Of a stretch of DNA of 50,281 bases, positions 40,905-49,488 are shown one piece after another; positions within the stretch are counted from its first letter, which is position 1; each line of letters begins with the position of its first letter. This DNA is from an uncultured Treponema sp. Its GTDB lineage: Bacteria > Spirochaetota > Spirochaetia > Treponematales > Treponemataceae. The DNA lies in NCBI GenBank assembly GCA_910584475.1, contig CAJUBD010000018.1, forward strand, positions 1-50,281, given 5' to 3'. Under the pieces are notes generated by a model. The model was not told the origin of the DNA. It saw only the letters and a program-made list of their open reading frames with translations, and ran no database searches. The position numbers and the translations under genes are program-made.

Positions 40905-41687
40905 TCACAATTCCTCCGCAAAGCCCTTTTCAAGTTTCCTGAAAATCCACATCGCAAACATTATGAGAATAAGGCTCACGACAAATACGAAGCACAGCGA
41001 TTTGAAATTCGGCAAAGTTCTTTCAATGAAAATTTTCCTGTAGTTGACTATTATTACAGCGATTGGATTTATGGAAAAAATAATTCCTAGTGAAGAGCTT
41101 TCAAAATTTCTCTGCGAATACAAAATCGGCGTGGCATAGAAGATCATCGAAATGAGAAAATTTATTATGTATTCCAAATCGCGAACGTAAACTTGAATCG
41201 CGCTTGTGAGCAATACCGTTCCCAATATGAAAAGATATTCCGCCAGCGCAATCAATGGAAAAAGAAAAAAGGTCCACCCGACTCCGATACTTGAGAATGC
41301 AAGGAAAAATAAAATTATTGGGCTTTGAATTAGAAAATTCACCAGTCCTGCGGTCGCGGAAGATATCGGCAGAATCTCGCGAGGAAAGTACACTTTTTTT
41401 ATGATGCCGGCGTTGACGATGAATGTCTGCGTTCCCGTGGAAACTATCGACGTGAACCAATTCCATGGTAGGATTCCGCATACGAGAAATGTTATGTAGT
41501 TAGGCTCTCTGTTTTTCATTATGAATGGAAACACGATGGAATACACAAGCACTTGCAGAAGCGGATTCAGGAAACTCCACAAAATCCCCATGAAAGAGCC
41601 TTTGTATTTTCCGCGAATTTCTTTTTTTACAGTCGTTTTCAAAAGTTCGCGGTATTGAAACAGATTCTCCAAAATTTTAATTTTCAT
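40905..41687 (-). CDS. ABC-2 type polysaccharide export permease (Wzm/TagG-like)
   Basis: The protein is about 260 residues and has six transmembrane helices. It opens with LLKTTVKKEIRGKYKGSFMG and LWSFLNPLLQVLVYSIVFPF, the signature of O-antigen and teichoic acid exporters; NWFTSIVSTGTQTFIVNAGI and KVYFPREILPIS also match. The start is ATG 41687, which overlaps the ATPase stop (ATGA); ATG 41696 is an alternative. With its ATPase it exports a complete lipid-linked glycan, a route different from the Wzx/Wzy path at the start of the window. Confidence 0.92.
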   Translation of the reverse strand: MKIKILENLFQYRELLKTTVKKEIRGKYKGSFMGILWSFLNPLLQVLVYSIVFPFIMKNREPNYITFLVCGILPWNWFTSIVSTGTQTFIVNAGIIKKVYFPREILPISSATAGLVNFLIQSPIILFFLAFSSIGVGWTFFLFPLIALAEYLFILGTVLLTSAIQVYVRDLEYIINFLISMIFYATPILYSQRNFESSSLGIIFSINPIAVIIVNYRKIFIERTLPNFKSLCFVFVVSLILIMFAMWIFRKLEKGFAEEL

Positions 41688-42424
41688 GCTCCGCATACCT
41701 CCGAATATTTTTCCAACACCTCAGAAATTTTTCCGTCCATTTGCACTTTCCCTCCTTGAATCCAAATTCCTCTTTCGCACAATTGTCTAAGAGAATCCAA
41801 ATCGTGACTTACTATTACGATTGTCTTGCCGCTATCTTTGAGCTTTTTGAGTTTCGCGAAACATTTTCGCTGGAAATGAGAGTCTCCGACCGCGAGAATT
41901 TCGTCTATGAGGAAAATCTCCGCGCCGACATTTATAGCGATGCTGAACGCAAGCCGCATGTATTGTCCGCTCGAATATGTGCGCACAGGGCTGTCTATTA
42001 TTTCCTGCAATTCAGAAAAGCGAATTATGTCGTCAAGGCGCGAATCGATTTGCCTTTTCGTCAGTCCGAAAACCGCCGCGTTGAAATATATGTTTTCCCT
42101 GCCGGTAAAATCTTGGTTGAAGCCTGCGCCCAGTTCCAAAAGCGACGTGAGTTTTCCGAATGTCTCTATTGTGCCATGAGTCGGATATGAAATTTTCGTC
42201 ATCATTTTCAGCATCGTTGATTTTCCGCAGCCGTTCACGCCGACGAGCGCGACGCTTTCCCCTTTTTTTATTTCAAAACTTATATCGTCAAGTATGACGC
42301 GATTTTCATGCTTCATTCTGTTCCAAAATAAAATGCAGTCTTTTATGGAATTCGCCTTGTCATAGAAAACCTTGAAAGACTTCGTTACGTTTTTTACCGA
42401 AATGTGAATTTTTTCTTCGCTCAT
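41684..42424 (-). CDS. ABC transporter ATPase for polysaccharide export (Wzt/TagH-like)
   Basis: The protein has 246 residues. Walker A is GVNGCGKST (62-70), signature YSSGQ (150-154), Walker B FLIDE (171-175), and the Wzt-type ELGAGFNQDFTGRENIYFN region is present. It ends shortly after the nucleotide-binding domain, without the C-terminal carbohydrate-recognition domain of Wzt proteins from chain-terminated O-antigens, so it resembles TagH/KpsT-type short forms. It is overlapped by its permease and by the upstream glycosyltransferase gene (4 bases). Confidence 0.95.
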   Translation of the reverse strand: MSEEKIHISVKNVTKSFKVFYDKANSIKDCILFWNRMKHENRVILDDISFEIKKGESVALVGVNGCGKSTMLKMMTKISYPTHGTIETFGKLTSLLELGAGFNQDFTGRENIYFNAAVFGLTKRQIDSRLDDIIRFSELQEIIDSPVRTYSSGQYMRLAFSIAINVGAEIFLIDEILAVGDSHFQRKCFAKLKKLKDSGKTIVIVSHDLDSLRQLCERGIWIQGGKVQMDGKISEVLEKYSEVCGA

Positions 42425-43506
42425 AAATTACCTTGCGTTTTGATAAAAGTTTCAATGCAATTCAAGAATTGTCCGCACGCTTTTTCCGATGAAAAATTTT
42501 CTAACCGTCTTTTTTGGTTTTCAGAAATTTTTTTTCGTAAAAGTTCGTCTTCGAGAATTTGAGCCATAACGCTCGCGGTTAAAAGCGGATCTTTTTCTTG
42601 CAGCAGGATTCCGCCGTCGCCTAAAGTTTCTCCTACCGCCGAACTGTCATACGCGACAATCGGCACGTCGAAAAGCATCGCCTCCACCAAAGGCACACAA
42701 AATCCTTCGTGCTCGCTTTGGCAGAGAAAAAGGTCTGCCGCTTTGTAGTAAGACAAGATTTGGGAAAAACTGATGTGTCCCGTGAAGAATACATTTTTCA
42801 ATTTCAAGGTTTCGACAAATTCTTTCAACTTGAAATAGTATTTGCCGTATTCGTCGTATTTTCCCACGAGATATAGTTTTGAATTTTTGTTGAAGAATTT
42901 TTGGTAGTCATAAAACGATGCTATCACATCTTCAAATTTTTTGTGCGGACAAACTCTTCCTGTAAAGATAATTTTCTTCGCGGTGTCAGCCTTGAGTTTT
43001 TCAAGAAACTTCGCATCGCATTTTTTGCCGTAGTCTGAAAATTGGATAAGGGCTGGAACAATGTCAATTTTGCATTTATAGCCGTTTTCCAGCAAGTCCT
43101 GCTTGTTGAAATTGGAAAATGTCACGCAGTAATCAGGAATGTCGGCAAGTCGTGAAATTTCTTGCCGTCCTCTCTTGCAGTCGGCGTAAACTTTTATGTC
43201 GTAGTCCTTGAAAAATTCTGGAGGCGTGATGTTATGATAAGCGAAAATAATCTTGCATTTAAAATCCCTTAAGTGTTTTGTCCAAGTGAACGCGCATCCG
43301 AAATGATAAATCAAAATGTCTTCGTTGTTTGGATCGCCGATTTTCTCAATCGGCTTCGCTATGTGCCTTTCAACTTTGGGACTGATGTTTTCTGCATAGA
43401 TTGCGGTCTTGTATCCTTTGTTTTTCAGCGCGGCGTCAAGCGCCAGCACCGCGTTCCCGACTCCGTCGCCATATAATAATGTCGGCACAACCTGAATGAC
43501 TCTCAT
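42421..43506 (-). CDS. Glycosyltransferase family 4
   Basis: The protein has 361 residues. MRVIQVVPTLLYGDGVGNAV is a GT4 N-terminal loop; donor-site motifs are IIFTGRVCPHKKFEDVI near 180 and SEHEGFCVPLVEAMLFDVPI (E-x7-E) near 265. It lacks membrane helices and would act at the cytoplasmic face on the glycan exported by the neighbouring ABC pair. It is 11 bases downstream of a coiled-coil gene; its stop overlaps the ATPase start. Confidence 0.9.
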   Translation of the reverse strand: MRVIQVVPTLLYGDGVGNAVLALDAALKNKGYKTAIYAENISPKVERHIAKPIEKIGDPNNEDILIYHFGCAFTWTKHLRDFKCKIIFAYHNITPPEFFKDYDIKVYADCKRGRQEISRLADIPDYCVTFSNFNKQDLLENGYKCKIDIVPALIQFSDYGKKCDAKFLEKLKADTAKKIIFTGRVCPHKKFEDVIASFYDYQKFFNKNSKLYLVGKYDEYGKYYFKLKEFVETLKLKNVFFTGHISFSQILSYYKAADLFLCQSEHEGFCVPLVEAMLFDVPIVAYDSSAVGETLGDGGILLQEKDPLLTASVMAQILEDELLRKKISENQKRRLENFSSEKACGQFLNCIETFIKTQGNL

Positions 43507-43517
43507 TTTTGTCTCTC

Positions 43518-43895
43518 CTACAATTCCGAAATTTCTTGTTTGATGCCTTTTATTTCGTCAGACAATGTTTGCAGAATTTCAAAATACATTTCGTTCAATT
43601 CATTTTGCCTGTTTATTGGCGGAAGAAAATATCGCTTGTAGAAATTTCTTAGTAGCTTTATGTTTTTTATTTTCCTGAAAAAAATGTTTCCTTTTATGTT
43701 GGTCAAAGACGATTTCGTCAGTTTTTTTTCCAGCACCGCAAGCGAAGTTTGCGCGCTTCCGCTTTCCGCCTTGAAAATCGAATACGCGTTCATAAGCGAA
43801 ATTTCCGATTCTGGAATTTCGCCGCTCAACTTCCTTTTGGAAATTTCTGAATGGGCGTTTTCTATGATTTGCTTGCTGTCGAATGTGTCGCTCAA
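43518..43895 (-). CDS. Glycan-cluster coiled-coil protein of unknown function
   Basis: The protein has 125 residues from TTG 43895 after GGAGG with 7-base spacing. Residues 1-60 are mixed; LRNFYKRYFLPPINRQNELN and the following helix EMYFEILQTLSDEIKGIKQE resemble the R-x-Q-N-x-x-N helical tail often fused to methyltransferases or transferases in polysaccharide loci. Here it is free-standing at the head of the unit. Possibly a scaffold or length-determining partner; function unknown. Confidence 0.6.
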   Translation of the reverse strand: MSDTFDSKQIIENAHSEISKRKLSGEIPESEISLMNAYSIFKAESGSAQTSLAVLEKKLTKSSLTNIKGNIFFRKIKNIKLLRNFYKRYFLPPINRQNELNEMYFEILQTLSDEIKGIKQEISEL

Positions 43896-43948
43896 AAATA
43901 TGCCTCCATGTCATAACAGTATAGAGTATTATTTTACTCGATATTGTT

Positions 43949-43977
43949 ATAATAATATATTTCTTTACTCTTTTCAA
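43949..43977 (-). promoter_or_regulatory. Promoter of the ABC/glycosyltransferase unit
   Basis: On the minus strand TTGAAA (43977-43972), 17-base spacer, TATTAT (43954-43949), in the AT-rich gap shared with the divergent xre gene. Confidence 0.55.
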
Positions 43978-44009
43978 TAGTTTTTCTAAAAAAATTGCTA
44001 AAATAAGCT

Positions 44010-44324
44010 ATGAGTTTTCGGGATAATCTCAGATTCATAATGGAAAGCAAGGATATTCAGACAAAAGAACTGTCTAAATTGTCCGGCATCAGCGAAAATA
44101 CATTGAAAAGTTATTTGAAGTCGGATTCTGCTGAACCGAAAATTTCAAAAGTGGAGCGGCTCGCCGATGCCTTGAATGTTTCCATTGATTTTCTGGTAAC
44201 GGGAAAAATAAGGCGGGATGAAGTGGCGGCTAAAATTCTTTCGCTTATTGATTGCTTGAGAAATATGTCGTTGTCTGACATAAAACTTGTCGAGGATTTT
44301 ATAAATTCCAATCATAAGAAATAA
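44010..44324 (+). CDS. Xre-family transcriptional regulator
   Basis: The protein has 104 residues. Residues 1-65 form a Cro/CI HTH (IQTKELSKLSGISENTLKSY, KVERLADALNVSIDFLV). The C-terminal helix (DIKLVEDFINSNHKK) is likely for dimerisation. It is divergent from the polysaccharide export unit and shares its control region, so it may regulate it. No convincing ribosome-binding site is seen. A duplicated hairpin element begins directly at its stop codon. Confidence 0.8.
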   Translation: MSFRDNLRFIMESKDIQTKELSKLSGISENTLKSYLKSDSAEPKISKVERLADALNVSIDFLVTGKIRRDEVAAKILSLIDCLRNMSLSDIKLVEDFINSNHKK

Positions 44325-44422
44325 GAACGGCTAAAGTTAGCGTCTAAAATATCGCCGCTAACTTTAGCCTCGAGTTTTGTCGGTGCGTAGCACCTTACCG
44401 AAAACTCGTTTATTTTATTTGC
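44322..44422. repeat. 101-bp element, copy A
   Basis: It is identical to copy B (44499-44599) at all but one position (T at 44388 versus G at 44565). Two hairpins: a 14-bp ggctaaagttagcg stem and a CGAGTTTT/AAAACTCG stem enclosing ggtgc/gcacc. The first bases are the stop codon of the xre gene. The 76 bases between the copies contain two further inversions and no gene. Confidence 0.9.
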
Positions 44423-44498
44423 CCGCGCCGCAACAAGTTGCTAACGCGGACGAAATTAAGTTCCTCGGAAATTGAAATTTCCTGCGGACTTAATTTAT

Positions 44499-44599
44499 TA
44501 AGAACGGCTAAAGTTAGCGTCTAAAATATCGCCGCTAACTTTAGCCTCGAGTTTTGTCGGTGCGGAGCACCTTACCGAAAACTCGTTTATTTTATTTGC
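44499..44599. repeat. 101-bp element, copy B
   Basis: Second copy, offset by exactly 177 bases. Its right end contains the stop codon of the nitroreductase remnant on the other strand, so each copy sits at the 3' end of a gene. Confidence 0.9.
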
Positions 44600-44812
44600 A
44601 CGTTCGCGCGACTTGTTTCGCAAACACAATTTTGTCGATTGGTTCAGACAGCTTTTGACTTTGTGCGAAACTCCTTGCGTCACGCCGTAACCAAGCGCGA
44701 TGACGCATTCTATTTTTTCGCCCTTTTCAAGCTTCACGCCGCACTTGCCCTTGCTGTACATCATCGCCACCCAACACGTGTTCAAGCCAAGTTCCTGCGC
44801 TTCCTCAATGCA
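44592..44812 (-). pseudogene. Nitroreductase remnant (C-terminal part)
   Basis: On the minus strand EEAQELGLNTCWVAMMYSKG, then GEKIECVIALGYGVTQGVSHK resembles the C-terminal flavin-binding part of nitroreductase-family proteins. The frame is closed upstream by a stop at about 44815, and a shift near 44660 moves the end to a different frame (ending ARTCK). The N-terminal two-thirds are absent. It is a decayed fragment, not a functional enzyme. Confidence 0.6.
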
Positions 44813-45078
44813 TCAACGGACAAAACGGATTCACATTCATCGCGGCAACTTCAATTTGCCAATATTCAAAAACATTTCTCTGCAAAAATCTAAAGGCGGA
44901 CACAGCCTTTTTGTATGTTTTTTCTGAAGGAAATCCGATTTACATATCGTTCATAAAAGGCGACGACGGAACGGTTCTTGCGTCCGGCACTTTCCTCGCG
45001 CTTTTAGATGAACAGTCCGAAAAACTTCAAGAATACTTGGGAATTTTCGGCGCGACGCTCACTCAAGCAGAGTTTTAA
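44812..45078 (+). pseudogene. 3' fragment of an unidentified protein gene
   Basis: The + strand frame NGFTFIAATSICQYSKTF and on to ISFIKGDDGTVLASGTFLAL has good coding character but no start codon or 5' part. It begins where the nitroreductase fragment ends, so the two were joined by a deletion near 44812. The beta-strand/helix pattern is like a small alpha/beta domain; the family is not recognised. Confidence 0.5.
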
Positions 45079-45130
45079 AATCATAGCAATCGCCATGACG
45101 CAAAGTCCAAAATCGTTCTAAATAAATCCA

Positions 45131-45159
45131 TTGAACAATTTTTCAAAATATGCTATGAT
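45131..45159 (+). promoter_or_regulatory. Promoter of pgi
   Basis: TTGAAC (45131-45136), 17-base spacer, TATGAT (45154-45159), 37 bases before ATG, with CGGAGG as ribosome-binding site. Confidence 0.6.
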
Positions 45160-45196
45160 ATCCAATAATTTATAATTTAAACTCTCGGAGGCTAAT

Positions 45197-46780
45197 ATGA
45201 TTTCTTGGGAAAACCTTGACACTCTTTCAAGCTATAAAAAATTGCAGTCGCTCAAAAACGCCGTCTCTTTGAAAAGCGTTCTTTCGGGCGATGCCGGCGC
45301 GTCGCGCGTCAGGGAATATTCCGTGCCGATGGCGGCGGGGCTTTCGTTCAACTACGCGTCTCGCCAAGTAAACGAGCAGGTTTTGCAGGTGCTTTCGGAA
45401 CTCGCAAGCGAGGCGCAGCTTTCGCAGAAATTCGAGGCTCTCTACAATGGAGATGTCATCAACACTGGCGAAAAGCGGATGGTGCTCCACCACCTTTTGC
45501 GCGGACAGCTCGGGGGCAAGGTTGAGGCGGAAGGATGCGACAAGCGCGAATTCTATTTGAACGAGCAAAAGCGCATCGCGGATTTCGCGGGGCAAGTTCA
45601 TTCCGGGAAAATCACGAACGAAAAGGGCGAGAAATTCACTACGGTCTGCCAAATAGGAATCGGCGGAAGCGACTTGGGGCCGCGCGCCATGTACCTCGCT
45701 TTGGAAAATTGGGCGAAGGCGAAAGGCAAATTCTTTATGGACGCGCATTTCATTTCAAATGTAGATCCTGACGACGCGACGGCGGTCTTGAAGTCGATTG
45801 ACATCTCAAAGACGATTTTCATCCTCGTTTCAAAAAGCGGCACTACGCTCGAGACTTTGACGAACGAGGCTTTCGTAAAGGACGCTCTCAAAAAGGCGGG
45901 ACTTGACGTTTCAAGGCACATGATCGCGGTCACGAGCGAGACTTCTCCGCTCGCTCACAACAGCGACTACATGCAGGCTTTCTATATGGACGACTTCATA
46001 GGCGGACGCTATTCATCCACGAGCGGCGTGGGCGGCGCGGTTCTTTCGCTCGCCTTCGGCGCGGACGTGTTCGCGCAGTTTTTGGAAGGAGCGGCGGAGG
46101 CCGACAAGACTGCGACGCAGACTGACATCCGCAAAAACGCCGCGATGCTCGACGCTCTCATCGGGATTTACGAGCGCAATGTGCAGGGCTATCCTTCCAC
46201 GGCAATCCTTCCGTATTCGCAGGGCTTGAGCCGCTTTCCGGCGCATCTCCAACAGCTTGACATGGAGTCGAACGGAAAGAGCGTGAACCGTTTCGGAAAG
46301 AAAATCGACTATGTTACGGGTCCTGTGATTTTCGGAGAGCCGGGCACGAACGGACAGCACTCGTTCTACCAGCTTCTTCATCAGGGAACGGACGCGATTC
46401 CGTTGCAGTTCATCGCGTTCAAAGAAAACCAGACCGAAAACGACGTGGTGATTCAGGATTCAACGAGCCAGCAAAAACTCTGCGCGAACGTCGTGGCGCA
46501 AATCATCGCGTTCGCGCTCGGCAAGGACGACTCAAACCCCAACAAATTTTTCGCGGGCGAACGTCCGTCGAGCCTGATTTGGGGAGAGAGACTTGAGCCG
46601 AAAACGCTCGGAGCCTTGCTCGCCCACTACGAGAACAAGGTGATGTTCCAAGGATTTTTGTGGAACGTCAATTCGTTCGACCAAGAAGGCGTACAGCTCG
46701 GAAAGGTGCTCGCAAAAAACGTGCTCGCGAAGAACACGCAGGGCGCGCTCGCCGAGTACGCGAAGATTTTCGGCATGTAA
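45197..46780 (+). CDS. pgi: Glucose-6-phosphate isomerase
   Basis: The protein has 527 residues. Signatures: QIGIGGSDLGPRAMYLA, FILVSKSGTTLETLTNEAF, GGRYSSTSGVGG, LPYSQGLSRFPAHLQQLDME and EPGTNGQHSFYQLLHQGTD with the catalytic residues. It interconverts glucose 6-phosphate and fructose 6-phosphate. It is the next glycolytic step after the hexokinase encoded at 19999. A single-gene unit with its own promoter; the MATE gene follows after 6 bases and may be co-transcribed. Confidence 0.97.
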   Translation: MISWENLDTLSSYKKLQSLKNAVSLKSVLSGDAGASRVREYSVPMAAGLSFNYASRQVNEQVLQVLSELASEAQLSQKFEALYNGDVINTGEKRMVLHHLLRGQLGGKVEAEGCDKREFYLNEQKRIADFAGQVHSGKITNEKGEKFTTVCQIGIGGSDLGPRAMYLALENWAKAKGKFFMDAHFISNVDPDDATAVLKSIDISKTIFILVSKSGTTLETLTNEAFVKDALKKAGLDVSRHMIAVTSETSPLAHNSDYMQAFYMDDFIGGRYSSTSGVGGAVLSLAFGADVFAQFLEGAAEADKTATQTDIRKNAAMLDALIGIYERNVQGYPSTAILPYSQGLSRFPAHLQQLDMESNGKSVNRFGKKIDYVTGPVIFGEPGTNGQHSFYQLLHQGTDAIPLQFIAFKENQTENDVVIQDSTSQQKLCANVVAQIIAFALGKDDSNPNKFFAGERPSSLIWGERLEPKTLGALLAHYENKVMFQGFLWNVNSFDQEGVQLGKVLAKNVLAKNTQGALAEYAKIFGM

Positions 46781-46786
46781 TTTTTT

Positions 46787-48142
46787 ATGCTGGGCACAAA
46801 AGAATCATCGCTCGGTTCACAAAAAATTTCCTCGCTGATGCTGCGCCTTTCGCTTCCTGCGATTTTAGCGCAAGTCATAAACATTCTCTACAACATCGTT
46901 GACCGAATCTACATCGGGCACATACAAAGCGCGTCGAGCCTCGCGCTTACGGGGCTTGGCGTGTGCTCGCCCGTGATAATGCTCGTGAGCGCGTTTAGCT
47001 TTTTCGCGGGCACTGGAGGCGCGCCGCTTGCCGCGATAGAGCTTGGAAAGACAGAGCGAGACAAGGACGCGCTCAAAAACGCCGAGAGCATTTTGGGAAA
47101 CGCGTTCATCTTGCTCGTGTTCTTTTCAGTCGTCTTGAGCGCGGCGTTTTTCATTTTCAGGAAGCCGATTCTCGTGGCGTTCGGAGCAAGCGACGCAACC
47201 CTGCCCTACGCTTCGGAATATCTTGAAATCTATTTGTGCGGAACAGTTTTCGTTTTGCTCGCGCTCGGCTTGAACCCTTTCATCTCGTGCCAGGGACACG
47301 CCCGCACCGCGATGGTCTCCACGCTTATCGGCGCGATATTGAACATCGCGCTCGACCCGATTTTCATTTTCGTCTTGGGAATGGGAGTGCGCGGCGCGGC
47401 TATGGCGACAATCATCTCGCAAGGAGCGAGCGCGGCGTGGGTTTTGATTTTCCTTTCGTCGAAAAAAAGCGCGATACGATTGAGGGCGAAAATCATAAGG
47501 TTCAAATTCGAGACGGTGAAAAAAATCTCCGCGCTCGGAATTTCCCCTTTCATAATGAGCGCGACCGAAAGCGCGATTTTCGTCGTGTTCAATTCGGGAT
47601 TGCAAAAATTCGGCGGCGACAATTATGTGGGCGCGATGACGATCATGCAAAGCCTCATGCAGCTGGGCTTCGTTCCCGTGCAGGGCTTCACGGACGGCAC
47701 AAGCCCGATAATCAGCTACAATTTCGGCGCGAAAAAAATTGAGCGCGTAAAAAAGACGATTCGCATGATGACCGCGATTTCCTTTTCCACGACGATAGTC
47801 TTCGCGGTTTTGCTGAACGCGTTTCGCGCTCAGGCGGCGGCGGTTTTCACCGACAACACGGAATTGATTTCGCTCGTAAGAAACCTGCTTCCGATATATT
47901 TCGGCGCGTTTTGGATTTTCGGAATACAAATGTCGGCGCAGAGGACTTTCGTCTCGCTCGGAAAGGCCGCCGTTTCGGTTTTCGTCGCGCTCTTGCGAAA
48001 AGTCATCTTGCTCATTCCGCTCGCGCTCGTCCTGCCTAACTATTTCGGCGTGATGGGAATTTTCTGGGCGGAGCCTGTCGCATCCACTTTGTCCGCGCTC
48101 ACGTCAGGCATAATTTTGATTTTGGTCTACAGGAAAATTTGA
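46787..48142 (+). CDS. MATE-family multidrug/sodium efflux transporter
   Basis: The protein has 451 residues and 12 transmembrane helices in two similar halves. LRLSLPAILAQVINILYNIVDRIYIGHI is split here as LPAILAQVINILYNIVD then RIYIGHIQ, the NorM/DinF-type start; GTGGAPLAAIELGK, NPFISCQGHARTAMVST and PVQGFTDGTSPIISYNFGA also match. It exports drugs or metabolites using Na+ or H+. The ribosome-binding site is weak. Neighbour pgi suggests no functional link. Confidence 0.93.
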   Translation: MLGTKESSLGSQKISSLMLRLSLPAILAQVINILYNIVDRIYIGHIQSASSLALTGLGVCSPVIMLVSAFSFFAGTGGAPLAAIELGKTERDKDALKNAESILGNAFILLVFFSVVLSAAFFIFRKPILVAFGASDATLPYASEYLEIYLCGTVFVLLALGLNPFISCQGHARTAMVSTLIGAILNIALDPIFIFVLGMGVRGAAMATIISQGASAAWVLIFLSSKKSAIRLRAKIIRFKFETVKKISALGISPFIMSATESAIFVVFNSGLQKFGGDNYVGAMTIMQSLMQLGFVPVQGFTDGTSPIISYNFGAKKIERVKKTIRMMTAISFSTTIVFAVLLNAFRAQAAAVFTDNTELISLVRNLLPIYFGAFWIFGIQMSAQRTFVSLGKAAVSVFVALLRKVILLIPLALVLPNYFGVMGIFWAEPVASTLSALTSGIILILVYRKI

Positions 48143-48218
48143 CAAGGACATTAGCCGCGGGAGAAAAGTATTTTCTGGAAAGTAACTAAAGATCGACTAT
48201 ATAATGAATGAGGGATGT

Positions 48219-49067
48219 ATGAAAAATAAATGTCTTATGCTTATTTGTTTATTGATATTGTGTGTGTCAAATGCATTTTGCGATTCGATAAAATATGTAA
48301 ATAAAAGCGTTGTATTTATTAATAAAAATGTCAGTCCATATGAAATTGAAAATAAAGAATTTTTATATAAGTATGTTTTTATTGACAGTAATAAAGTCGA
48401 ATGTAATGTAAGATATTATAACGAAGATCGTTTTATTAAAGAACACACATTAGAACTAAATAAGATAAATGACAATTGTGTCTTGATGAGTCATTTTGGA
48501 TCATCAAATAATGAATTGCTGAAAGAATATAATATTTCGTTTATTGATGGAAATAGGGTTCGCATTAATGAAGATGTATTTGTTTTACGAGAGGATAGTT
48601 ATTATCTGTTGAAAAATGATGTCTTGAATAACGTAAACATTAAAGATTTTCTGGGATTTCTTAAAATAACGATATTTCTTTATAGTGGATATGAGTTTTT
48701 TGAATCTTGTGGATTTATACAGGAGGTAAATTATAAGAGAAAATACTTTATTTTATTTGCAAATCTTCATTTTTCTACAGGTCAATCTGACTTGATATAT
48801 GATTATGAGGCTGTATATACATATAATGAAGATTTACTTCAAACGATAGAAATTACAAGTGAGGAAGAAGGCTTGTATTTCAAGCTGACATTAGAAGCCG
48901 AAAATAAAAATTTTTTAGTCTATCATATATATAGAAGAATTGCTGAGGGATGTTACAAGATGTCAAATTTATTTATAGATTTAACTGACAAGATGTTTCA
49001 AGAGTTAGGAGAATATGTCAGATCTAGCTATGAATATTTGTATCAATATTCTTGGGTAGTATTTTAG
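48219..49067 (+). CDS. Exported hypothetical protein, paralogue A
   Basis: The protein has 282 residues from ATG 48219, preceded by GAGGGA; an upstream ATG at 48204 is in frame. A signal peptide (MKNKCLMLICLLILCVSNAF, cleavage near CDS) directs it to the periplasm or surface. YNISFIDGNRVRINEDVFVL and VYTYNEDLLQTIEITS align with the gene at 49489, so they are paralogues. It is AT-rich, beta-strand-rich and without a known domain. TATAAT precedes the first ATG. Confidence 0.65.
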   Translation: MKNKCLMLICLLILCVSNAFCDSIKYVNKSVVFINKNVSPYEIENKEFLYKYVFIDSNKVECNVRYYNEDRFIKEHTLELNKINDNCVLMSHFGSSNNELLKEYNISFIDGNRVRINEDVFVLREDSYYLLKNDVLNNVNIKDFLGFLKITIFLYSGYEFFESCGFIQEVNYKRKYFILFANLHFSTGQSDLIYDYEAVYTYNEDLLQTIEITSEEEGLYFKLTLEAENKNFLVYHIYRRIAEGCYKMSNLFIDLTDKMFQELGEYVRSSYEYLYQYSWVVF

Positions 49068-49083
49068 TCTAGAAAAAATAGTA

Positions 49084-49215
49084 AATGCCGAAGTTTCTTT
49101 TTTTGAGAAGTGGTATTATAAGGGCGAGGTATTTTTGAATTATGATGAAAAAGCAATCACTAATATTTTACCGATATTTACAAGAAGTTTTGTAGGACAA
49201 TTTTCTGGAAACTAG
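49084..49215 (+). pseudogene. 3' fragment of an exported-protein-like gene
   Basis: A start-less frame reads AEVSFFEKWYYKGEVFLNYD and ends at the stop 49213-49215. It lies between the two paralogues and could be the tail of a third family member. Confidence 0.35.
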
Positions 49216-49224
49216 GAGAATAGA

Positions 49225-49399
49225 TTGAAGAAGAGTCAGATGTTTTTGTGGGTATTTGTGTTTTTATGTGCCAATCTTTTTCCGCAGGACGCAAAAAATA
49301 TAATCAAGCCAGCAACAAATTTTTCATGGGATAAAAAATGATGTCGATACTGACGGACTCTTGCTTGGCACATGGTACGAGGATGTGATAGTGCAATAA
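49225..49399 (+). pseudogene. Truncated exported protein with A6 frameshift
   Basis: Behind AGGAG, TTG 49225 begins a signal peptide (KKSQMFLWVFVFLCANLF). The frame stops at 49341, after an A6 run at 49333-49338. One base fewer there continues the frame as NDVDTDGLLLGTWYEDV, a lipocalin-like LxGTW segment, before a second stop near 49399. A decayed secreted-protein gene. Confidence 0.4.
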
Positions 49400-49488
49400 A
49401 TGCGGAGAACATTTGCATTTCTGATTTTGTGAATAGCATAAAGCGAATGAATTCAGTTGGAAACTTGCATATTTTATTGGGAGTCAGT

